Shown: positions 37,175-44,431 of the stretch, in pieces | Position numbering within the stretch: the first letter of the stretch is position 1 | How the letters are laid out: the number at the start of each line of letters is the position of its first letter | Source: Candidatus Parcubacteria bacterium | Lineage (GTDB): Bacteria > Patescibacteriota > Minisyncoccia > UBA6257 > 2-01-FULL-56-20 | NCBI GenBank assembly: GCA_027450205.1 | Contig: DAIDJL010000007.1 | Span: 1-44,431 of the forward strand | DNA: 44,431 bases | Direction of reading: 5' to 3' | Notes under the pieces: model-generated | The model's input: the letters and a program-made list of their open reading frames with translations, nothing else | Told to the model about the DNA's origin: nothing | Databases searched by the model: none | Translations under genes and position numbers: made by a program

Positions 37175-37762
37175 TTATGCAGCCGCAATCGCAGGGACAT
37201 CCTTTTCGCGCGCGGCCTTCAGCGCTTCGGCCCACCAGATGAGCTGGTCAAGCATCTGCTCCGCGCTCGCGTCGAACGATTCCGTCTTGAGCACCCCTTT
37301 TTCGTCGAGCAGTGCCCACGGAGCCACCATGTGCACGGCGGTGCGCATCGGCGCCATCTGTTGTTCGGTGACGATCGGGCGGAGCTGGTCCACGGCGCGG
37401 GCTGCGCCGACGGTACCGTATCCCACGAACGCGACCGGTTTCTTGTGCCATTCGTCGGCCACGTAGTCGATCGCATTTTTCAATGCCGCCGCGGGGCCAT
37501 GATTGTATTCCGCGACCGTAAAGATGAACCCGTCAGCCTCCGCGATCTTTGCCGTCCATTGCGCAACGACCGGGTTCGCGTACGGCTCTTTTTTCATGGA
37601 AGGGGAAACCGGCTCATCAAAGAAGGGGAGCGGATAGTCCCGAAGGTCCAGCAACTCCACATCCAACCCTTTTGCTTTCGCTTTCTCCACGATCCACTTC
37701 GCCGGCTGCTCGCCGAACCGTCCCTGCCGCGTAGTTCCTAACACAACTTTTATTTTTAACAT
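37175..37762 (-). CDS. NADPH-dependent FMN reductase-family flavoprotein
   Basis: VVLGTTRQGRFGEQPAKWI, DGFIFTVAEYNHGPAAALKNAIDY. Confidence 0.88.
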   Translation of the reverse strand: MLKIKVVLGTTRQGRFGEQPAKWIVEKAKAKGLDVELLDLRDYPLPFFDEPVSPSMKKEPYANPVVAQWTAKIAEADGFIFTVAEYNHGPAAALKNAIDYVADEWHKKPVAFVGYGTVGAARAVDQLRPIVTEQQMAPMRTAVHMVAPWALLDEKGVLKTESFDASAEQMLDQLIWWAEALKAAREKDVPAIAAA

Positions 37763-37774
37763 TGTTTTAATGAT

Positions 37775-38074
37775 TTATTTTCGACTCTTTTCTTTATTTT
37801 TTTGCATGTCGTTCACAAGGGTGTGGAGCAGTTTGACGGTATATTCCATGTTCACCGCATAGAACACCTCCTTGCCGCTTCGTTCATCGATCACGAGATC
37901 GCAGGCCTTGAGCGTTTTAAGATGCTGGGACACCGCCGGCTGGGAGAGCTTTACGATCCGCGTGAGCTCGTTCACCGTCTTGCGCCCTTTGATGAGCGCT
38001 TCAATGATGCGATACCGCGCGGCGTTCCCGATGCCCTTACCGAACTTGTTTATCTCCTTGCAGAGGTCAGACAT
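37775..38074 (-). CDS. ArsR-family HTH transcriptional regulator
   Basis: GNAARYRIIEALIKGRKTVNELTRIVKLSQPAVSQHLKTLKACDLV. Confidence 0.9.
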   Translation of the reverse strand: MSDLCKEINKFGKGIGNAARYRIIEALIKGRKTVNELTRIVKLSQPAVSQHLKTLKACDLVIDERSGKEVFYAVNMEYTVKLLHTLVNDMQKNKEKSRK

Positions 38075-38080
38075 ATTCAA

Positions 38081-38100
38081 ATATTAGCATATGCTTATAT
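38081..38100. promoter_or_regulatory. Near-perfect palindrome ATATTAGCATATGCTTATAT, candidate ArsR operator
   Basis: 18 of 20 bases symmetric, immediately upstream of the arsR-like start. Confidence 0.7.
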
Positions 38101-38206
38101 GAAGTCAAGGGGGAAGGGGGTGGGTATCGCGGTTTTGCTATAATAGGGAGGCCTATGCGCGGGATCAAGAGCGCCGGCTCTCGCGAAAAGGAGTATAATT
38201 AATTAC

Positions 38207-38428
38207 ATGAAAAAAACATTAACAATTCTTGCGGTCATTTTCGGGATCGGGTTCATCGTGCTTGCCGTCTATTACTGGATGACGCCTGCGGACATGTTGC
38301 CGGTGTTCCTGCCGGGCTATGATGCGGCAAAGATGGCCCCGCACATCAAGCACGGCATTGCATCGCTTGTGGTGGGGCTCGCATTGCTCATCTACGCATG
38401 GTTCGCGAGCGCGAAGAAGGTCTCATAA
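38207..38428 (+). CDS. Small two-TM membrane protein
   Basis: 73 aa; two hydrophobic helices; TATAAT-N7-ATG. Confidence 0.65.
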   Translation: MKKTLTILAVIFGIGFIVLAVYYWMTPADMLPVFLPGYDAAKMAPHIKHGIASLVVGLALLIYAWFASAKKVS

Positions 38429-38450
38429 TATTTAATATCAATTTTCGGCG

Positions 38451-38795
38451 ATGACGATCGAGATCCCGGAAGAGGTTCCCGAAAAGGGATTCTATTATCA
38501 TTACAAGCACGATCCGGACGGGCCGGTGAACAATTATGCATACGAGGTGGTCGGCGTCGGCCACCATACGGAGGATTACCTTCCGATCGAGGATGTATTG
38601 ATGGCGGTATACCGGCCGCTGTACGAGGATGCGGGCGTGTACAAGGCGGGAAAATTATTCGATCTGCGGCCGCTCAAAATGTTCATGGAATTTATTACAA
38701 AGGAAGGGAAGACCTTCCCGCGATTCAAAAAGATCGTTGACGAAGGCGTAATAAAAGAGCTCGAAGCGATCCGCGCGCGGATGTACGGGGAATAA
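38451..38795 (+). CDS. DUF1653-like protein
   Basis: KGFYYHYKHDP..YAYEVVGVGHHTED..MAVYRPLYED..FDLRPLKMFMEFI. Confidence 0.7.
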   Translation: MTIEIPEEVPEKGFYYHYKHDPDGPVNNYAYEVVGVGHHTEDYLPIEDVLMAVYRPLYEDAGVYKAGKLFDLRPLKMFMEFITKEGKTFPRFKKIVDEGVIKELEAIRARMYGE

Positions 38796-38850
38796 AGCTA
38801 CTGTGGCCGACGGCGATCCGCGGCGCTCCCTTGGGTGGGGCGTTCCGGGA

Positions 38851-39726
38851 TTACTTAAATATCAGCACACCCACGATCCCGATCGCGATGCAGTAGATCG
38901 CAAACGGGCCGAGCGTTTTTGTCTTGAAGTAGCGCGTGAGGAATTTGACGGCGAACCACGCCGCGAACGCGGCGGCGATGGCGCCTGCGATGGAATTGTC
39001 GATGAGCGCGCTGTTTCCGGAGGCAAGGAGCGGCGGGATCTCCAGCAGCGCCGCCGCGCCGATGATCGGCGTGGCGAGGAGGAACGAGTACCGGAGCGAA
39101 TCCTCGTGCGAGAGGCCTACCATCAGGCCGCCGGCGAGCGTTGAACCGGTGCGCGAAAATCCGGGGAGCAATGCGAGCACCTGGAGCAGTCCCACCTTCG
39201 TGGCCTGCCAGAACGAGAGCCGGTGCGCGATCCGCTGGTCGTTGTTCTCCACGCTTTCCGCCGGCATGGCCGCACCGCGCCCAGCGCGCGTGCGCAGCCG
39301 TTCGGCGAGCAGGAGCAGTACGCCGTTCAGCGCGAGGAAGATCGCGGCGGAGCTTGGCAGCAACAGCGACCCCGTGATCTTGTCTTTCAATAATAGGCCG
39401 ATGAAACCGGCGGGGATCGTGCTGATCACGAGCAGCCAGCCGAGTTTGGCGTCGGGGTCCGCGTCGCTTATCTCCCGCGCGGCGAGCGACCGGAAGATCC
39501 CTTTTATGATGCGCACCCAGTCTTTGAAATAGATCGCAAAGAGCACGATCGCGGTGGCGAGGTGCGTGGCCACTAAAAATTCCAGGAACGGTTCGGCATT
39601 CTGGTCGATGTTATGCCACCCGAGCAGGCCCGGCAGCAGCACGGTGTGGCCGAGGCTTGAAATGGGAAACAATTCTGAGATTCCCTGTGCAAGACCGAGA
39701 ATGATCGCCTGAAAGAATGTGAGCAT
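38851..39726 (-). CDS. uppP: Undecaprenyl-diphosphatase UppP/BacA
   Basis: LGLAQGISELFPISSLGHTVLL, ALLPGFSRTGSTLAGGLMVGLSHEDSLRYSFLLATP. Confidence 0.93.
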   Translation of the reverse strand: MLTFFQAIILGLAQGISELFPISSLGHTVLLPGLLGWHNIDQNAEPFLEFLVATHLATAIVLFAIYFKDWVRIIKGIFRSLAAREISDADPDAKLGWLLVISTIPAGFIGLLLKDKITGSLLLPSSAAIFLALNGVLLLLAERLRTRAGRGAAMPAESVENNDQRIAHRLSFWQATKVGLLQVLALLPGFSRTGSTLAGGLMVGLSHEDSLRYSFLLATPIIGAAALLEIPPLLASGNSALIDNSIAGAIAAAFAAWFAVKFLTRYFKTKTLGPFAIYCIAIGIVGVLIFK

Positions 39727-39744
39727 AAAATTATTAAAATTTGA

Positions 39745-40803
39745 TCATATTTCCATATCGCCGCGCGCCTCTATTTTATAATGTTTTTTGCGAAGAAACG
39801 CCATATAGCCGGCGATGCCGATCATCGCGCCATTATCCAGGTTATATTTGAAATCAGGAACAAAGAACGCCGCGCCGATCTTCTTCGCCTCGCGCGCAAG
39901 CCGCGCGCGGAGCGCCTGGTTTGCGGCAACGCCGCCGGAGAGCATCACCGACCGCGCGCCATGATCCGCTGCCGCGCGGATCGTCTTTTTGACGAGCACA
40001 TCAAGGGCGGCTTCCTGGAACGACGCGGCAACATCGGCTTTCATGGCCGCGGACAATTTTTTATCGGCTGCGTGGTCGCGTAAATAATAGAGCACTGCTG
40101 TCTTCAGTCCGGAAAAACTGAAATCATAATTTTTTTCGGCGAGCATCGGACGCGGAAACGCGATCGCGGCGGGGTTGCCGGCGCGGGCGATGCGCTCTAT
40201 TTCCGGTCCGCCGGGATAGGGGAGGGCGAGCAGGCGCGCGACCTTGTCGAACGCCTCGCCCGCGGCGTCGTCGCGCGTCTCTCCGAGCCGTTTCCATTTT
40301 GAGAACGAATCGAGTTTGAGCAGGATGGTGTGGCCGCCGCTTACGATAAGCGCTATGGCGGGGAAGATGTTTTTTTGCGCCCGCGCCGCACCGCGCCCGC
40401 GCCCGCGCCGCGCTTTTTCTTGTGACAAAAGAAAACTGTAAAGATGCCCTTCCAGATGGCTTGCTCCGACGAGCGGCACGCGATATTCTTTCGCCAACGC
40501 TTGCGCAAAGGTGATGCCGGTCCAGAGCGCCGGTTCCAGGCCGGGTCCGACGGTGACGGTGATGAGGTCAGGCTTGAGTGTTGGATGTTTTTCCCGCAGC
40601 TGCCCGAACAATATGGGCAGATTCTTCAGGTGTTCGCGCTTTGCAAGATTGGGAACGACGCCGCCGAACGGCCGGTGGATGGGGATCTGCGTAGTGACGA
40701 GATTCTCAATAACGCGCGCGTGCGGTGCGCGTGCGGTGCCGGACATTTCAAGTAAAGCGATGCCCGTCTCGTCGCACGATGTTTCTATCGCAAGGATGTT
40801 CAT
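39745..40803 (-). CDS. tsaD: tRNA N6-adenosine threonylcarbamoyltransferase
   Basis: ILAIETSCDETGIALL, GASHLEGHLYSFL, ALIVSGGHTILL, FSFSGLKTAVLYYL, MLSGGVAANQALR, DNGAMIGIAG. Confidence 0.95.
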   Translation of the reverse strand: MNILAIETSCDETGIALLEMSGTARAPHARVIENLVTTQIPIHRPFGGVVPNLAKREHLKNLPILFGQLREKHPTLKPDLITVTVGPGLEPALWTGITFAQALAKEYRVPLVGASHLEGHLYSFLLSQEKARRGRGRGAARAQKNIFPAIALIVSGGHTILLKLDSFSKWKRLGETRDDAAGEAFDKVARLLALPYPGGPEIERIARAGNPAAIAFPRPMLAEKNYDFSFSGLKTAVLYYLRDHAADKKLSAAMKADVAASFQEAALDVLVKKTIRAAADHGARSVMLSGGVAANQALRARLAREAKKIGAAFFVPDFKYNLDNGAMIGIAGYMAFLRKKHYKIEARGDMEI

Positions 40804-40825
40804 TGGATCCGGTGAAGATATTTTA

Positions 40826-41137
40826 TTAAGGAGCCGACGCGGTCGGCTCCTTTGCTGTTTTTGTAACCCTTACAATGGGAATTTTTTCGATCCACCGGAT
40901 GAACCACCAACTTTTCTGATGATTTACCCAGCAGGAACGACCTTCCTCGTTGCCTATTGAAAATGCTTCGGTAAATGCCTTTTCCCATGTTGTGGCGGGC
41001 GCATTCACGATACAGCCCACCCAGACATCGCCTTTTTCGCGGTGCGGTTTTCCCTGCTTTGCCAGCGCTGACGGCATCGCAAGGAGTAAAATGGTCATCG
41101 TTATCGCCCAAAGGACGATCATACGCAGATTTTTCAT
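40826..41137 (-). CDS. Small secreted hypothetical protein
   Basis: Signal peptide MKNLRMIVLWAITMTILLLAMPSALA; GGAGG 5 nt before ATG. Confidence 0.6.
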   Translation of the reverse strand: MKNLRMIVLWAITMTILLLAMPSALAKQGKPHREKGDVWVGCIVNAPATTWEKAFTEAFSIGNEEGRSCWVNHQKSWWFIRWIEKIPIVRVTKTAKEPTASAP

Positions 41138-41210
41138 GGTCTCCTCCCCGCGCCATGCATGCACTACCATTAGCATGCTTTTAAAGAAACTGTTTGTCAA
41201 ATAATAAAAA

Positions 41211-41234
41211 AAACGGACCAAACGGCGGTCCGAG
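41211..41234 (-). terminator. Rho-independent terminator for small TM ORF
   Basis: Minus strand CGGACC-GCCGTTT-GGTCCGTTTTTTTT. Confidence 0.75.
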
Positions 41235-41243
41235 TGAAGCAAA

Positions 41244-41378
41244 TTACAGCATTGTTGAAACGATAACAATGATCGCAACAACAAGGAGCGCGATCATTGC
41301 CGCCTTTTTGAGCAATGGTGCCGCATTCAGCTGTTCGTCGAATTCATCAAAAAGGTTTTTGCGGGTGGTATGGTGCAT
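41244..41378 (-). CDS. 44-aa single-TM small protein
   Basis: MHHTTRKNLFDEFDEQLNAAPLLKKAAMIALLVVAIIVIVSTML with GGAGG-N6-ATG and its own terminator. Confidence 0.6.
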   Translation of the reverse strand: MHHTTRKNLFDEFDEQLNAAPLLKKAAMIALLVVAIIVIVSTML

Positions 41379-41500
41379 CAAACACCTCCGTACTATAAAG
41401 AATATACCATATGCATGCGGATTAAAAAGATCCGTAAAAAAGGAGACACTATCCCCACGCGCCGCCTTTATAACCTCCCCCTCTTCTGTATACTGAAATA

Positions 41501-44431
41501 ATGATTCTTTCTCCGTCCCCCCGCCATCATCCGCAATTCCATCATTCAAGATTCTTCCTGCTTGGATTTCTTTTCCTTGCTGTTTTTTTGGGCTTTGGCT
41601 TGCGGACAAAGCCGGCGCACGCGGCGATCGCATTAGTGCAGGCGACGAGCACGCCAACGAATTATCTCAGCGTTGCCGGGACAAGCAGCGTTGCATTCGC
41701 ATCAAGCACGGCTGCTGGCAATGCCATTGTCGTCGCCATAATGAGACAAGGCAATTCGGGTGCGTCCATGGCTACGGGTACCATCTCCGATACTGCGGGA
41801 GATAGTTTCGTCTTGGCAACCTCAACCTTCTGTCCGTGCAGCGGGGATTATATAGATTCATTTCTCTATTACGCCACGAATATCAAAGGAGGCGCTGACA
41901 CTATAAATTTCAATTGGACCTCAGCTCCGGATTATAGCTCCATCGCAGTTCATGAGTATTCCGGTATCGCTTCTCTCGATCCTCTGGATCAGATCAACAC
42001 GAGCAGCACAAATGGTGGAACCTCCGCGAGTACGGGAAACGTCACCACGACCGCGGCAAACGAGCTGCTTTTCTCGTTCGGGGCCGGGAATAGCACTTCT
42101 ACCCCGACAATGTCGCCCGGCTGGACGGCGGAAACCAATAGTTTTAACGGAAATACCAATAATCCGCTCATGCTTACTGCCGATCAGGTCGTTACCTCAA
42201 CGGGCAGCTATCAGAATACTTTTGGAGGATTTCTTGCCAATGCGGGATTGATTGTTGATATCGCTACTTTTAAATCCGATATATATTCTTCCCCCGGTAT
42301 TATATCTTTTACCGCACTTCCTACGCTCGTTGGTCCCGCAGGAACTTCAACGCTGTCGTGGAATATCACGAATGCTTCATCCGTTGCCGTCGCGCCCGGA
42401 TCTTTTAGTACGAGCACGCTTGTCGGATCGACGACCGTGAGTTCTGCTTCGACGACCGTTTATACACTGACCGCTACGAACGCGAATGGGACGACCACGG
42501 CAACAACTTCCGTTACGGTGGATTCTCAGCCTCCTACCATTCCGCAAAATCTCATCATATCGACCACCACATTCTCTTCGGTCACTCTCTCGTGGGCTTC
42601 ATCCACGGATGATACTTCGGTTGCGGGTTATGACATCTATCGCTGCTCAGGTTCTTCGTGCACCCCCACGAACTTGGTCGCAACAACCACCAATACCGCG
42701 TACTACGACGCTATAACTCCGTCTTCTTCGCCGCTCTCTTTTACTTACGCGGTTGCCGCCTATGATATTGTGGGCGAAACGTCTGCCCAATCCTCTCCCG
42801 CGACAGCGACGCCTCCGCCGCTCGCTTCGTCTACGATCGTCGCGGCTTCTTGCAATGCAAGTGATGTTCAAAATGCATTGAACTCGGCGACTGCCGCGAC
42901 GACCGTCGTTTTCATACCTGCGGGCACCTGCGCATGGACATCACAGGTCGCATTTACCGTTCCGGCCTCAAGCACACAACTCACCATTCTGGGTGCGGGA
43001 AATCTCGATGCAACCGGCGGGGGCGATGAAACGGTCATTGCAGATGGTTATGCAAGCGGGAATCCGCCTTTTATCATAACCACCGGGATACCATCTTCGT
43101 TTTTCCGGCTGGCGGGGATCACTTTCGAAGGAGGCAATGATGGCGGCACTGCAAATACGAAATACCATGGAATAGTTGAGGTCGGAGGCGATTCTCAGGC
43201 GGTACGCATCGATCATGTGCATTTTGACATGACAACATACGCCATACCCCAGAATGGCGCCGAGTTGGAATTTTCGGGTGCGGTGCTGGGGGTTACGGAC
43301 TACAATATTTTTGATAGCGCCAACAGCGTAGATAATGCCATCCATGTATATCAAGGCAGTCTTTTTGATGATAGTTCTGGCAATGGCAACGGATCGTGGG
43401 CAAATAGCGCCGATTTGGGTAGTGGTGGTTTTATGTTTATCGAGAACAATATATTCAACGCCGGCTTTGCGGACGATTGCACTTTCGGGGGACGGTTTGT
43501 GATACGGGATAACACCCTTAATAGCGTAACGGCCCAAACTCATCCTACGGGTCCCGGCGGCGGCCGAGGCATTCGCGGTTGCCGTGCATGGGAGATCTAT
43601 AACAACACATTCAATGGATCGAATACAAACCCCGTCTTTGATTCGTATTTTTTGAGCGCGGGCACGGGGGTTATCTGGGGGAATTCCGCTCCTACCGGAT
43701 ATACGGATTTCATTACGGTACATTCCATGAGGACGGATAGCAGTACATATGTGGAATCCGCAACGCCGAACGGATTTGGATATTGCGGTACGTCGTTCAA
43801 CGGAACAGGTTCTGCGTGGGATGGAAATACAAATACTACGACCGGCTATCCTTGTCTTGATCAGCCAGGAGAGGGGAAAACAGATCTTCTTCAAGGAGAT
43901 TTTCCCGATACCGTAGACACGGCTCCTCAGGCGGGTATTGCTGCCTGGTCAAGAACATCGAATGTCGTGACGGTTAACTTCAGTGGGGGGTGGTCGGGTT
44001 CGCCGATTGTCGTCGGGAATCCGGTCTTTATTGCGAATACTGCAACGGGCACCGGAGGTACCAATATCAATGGAACGTGGATCATCACTTCGGTTTCCGG
44101 TGGCACCTCACTTACTTTTTCACAAACAGCTATTAACGACTCCGCTTCCTCCGGTGGTTCGGCTTCGAGCATAACCTGGCCGCATCAGCAACTCTCTCCT
44201 TTCTATGAATGGAATGATGTATGGAATCAAGTACCAGGATATGGAAATGGCTCGCTATTGGATAACTATCAGCCAACCGTTTTAGTTCAGAATCGCGACT
44301 ACTATCTTGGCACCTCCCCCTTCACCGGCGCCTCGGGCGTCGGCTACGGCACCCTCGCCAACCGCCCCACGACCTGCACCCCGAATCCCGACGGGGGAGG
44401 AGCCCCCGGCGTGGGATATTTCGCGACCGAT
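41501..44431 (+). CDS. Giant secreted protein with Fn3-like and pectate-lyase-like beta-helix regions, cut by right edge
   Basis: Open frame from ATG 41501 to end without stop (977 codons); hydrophobic signal peptide; Ser/Thr-rich; LIISTTTFSSVTLSWASSTDDTSVAGYDIYR Fn3-like; FIENNIFNAGF.. beta-helix. Confidence 0.8.
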   Translation, partial: MILSPSPRHHPQFHHSRFFLLGFLFLAVFLGFGLRTKPAHAAIALVQATSTPTNYLSVAGTSSVAFASSTAAGNAIVVAIMRQGNSGASMATGTISDTAGDSFVLATSTFCPCSGDYIDSFLYYATNIKGGADTINFNWTSAPDYSSIAVHEYSGIASLDPLDQINTSSTNGGTSASTGNVTTTAANELLFSFGAGNSTSTPTMSPGWTAETNSFNGNTNNPLMLTADQVVTSTGSYQNTFGGFLANAGLIVDIATFKSDIYSSPGIISFTALPTLVGPAGTSTLSWNITNASSVAVAPGSFSTSTLVGSTTVSSASTTVYTLTATNANGTTTATTSVTVDSQPPTIPQNLIISTTTFSSVTLSWASSTDDTSVAGYDIYRCSGSSCTPTNLVATTTNTAYYDAITPSSSPLSFTYAVAAYDIVGETSAQSSPATATPPPLASSTIVAASCNASDVQNALNSATAATTVVFIPAGTCAWTSQVAFTVPASSTQLTILGAGNLDATGGGDETVIADGYASGNPPFIITTGIPSSFFRLAGITFEGGNDGGTANTKYHGIVEVGGDSQAVRIDHVHFDMTTYAIPQNGAELEFSGAVLGVTDYNIFDSANSVDNAIHVYQGSLFDDSSGNGNGSWANSADLGSGGFMFIENNIFNAGFADDCTFGGRFVIRDNTLNSVTAQTHPTGPGGGRGIRGCRAWEIYNNTFNGSNTNPVFDSYFLSAGTGVIWGNSAPTGYTDFITVHSMRTDSSTYVESATPNGFGYCGTSFNGTGSAWDGNTNTTTGYPCLDQPGEGKTDLLQGDFPDTVDTAPQAGIAAWSRTSNVVTVNFSGGWSGSPIVVGNPVFIANTATGTGGTNINGTWIITSVSGGTSLTFSQTAINDSASSGGSASSITWPHQQLSPFYEWNDVWNQVPGYGNGSLLDNYQPTVLVQNRDYYLGTSPFTGASGVGYGTLANRPTTCTPNPDGGGAPGVGYFATD

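Noticed and set aside
38154-38201. 15-codon ORF MRGIKSAGSREKEYN upstream of 38207
   Set aside because: Its 3' end overlaps the TATAAT promoter of the next gene; no independent evidence of translation
38803-39144. 113-aa plus-strand ORF
   Set aside because: Antisense to uppP; charged low-complexity composition
42968-43894. 308-aa minus-strand ORF
   Set aside because: Antisense to the long open beta-helix frame; Ile/Arg/Cys-rich without recognisable domain

Overview
The window looks like a segment of a Parcubacteria-like (Patescibacteria/CPR) chromosome. Lineage is inferred from short divergent housekeeping proteins and large secreted beta-helix proteins, not tested. I support about 45 CDS on both strands. 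They include a cut-off peptidoglycan-binding protein (left edge), PAP2, two giant secreted beta-helix proteins (1077-5512; 41501-end, cut off), an ICMT-like methyltransferase split by a frameshift, a DUF5666 protein, a UvrD-type helicase-nuclease, a TrmB-like regulator divergent from a B12-dependent RNR, pyrD, glycerate 2-kinase, ppsA, a D-2-hydroxyacid dehydrogenase, a divergent enolase, PhhB, an MbfA-like protein, bL28, Hsp20, PrsW, a short ValRS, Tgt, a Cas4/RecB-like nuclease, overlapping xseA/xseB, an ArsR/FMN-reductase pair, UppP and TsaD. RNA genes: tRNA-Pro(GGG), an odd tRNA with alanine-like identity elements, and two unassigned small RNAs, each with its own promoter and terminator (20601-20680; 25641-25790). 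Main second-look items: the 25641 RNA; -10 hexamers placed exactly 6 nt before many ATGs (leaderless transcription); single-base frameshifts in two genes, one at an A6 tract next to a signal peptide; three long perfect inverted-repeat elements; a TrmB operator next to nrdJ; and a glycerate-to-lactate gene cluster. No CRISPR array, transposase or rRNA was seen.
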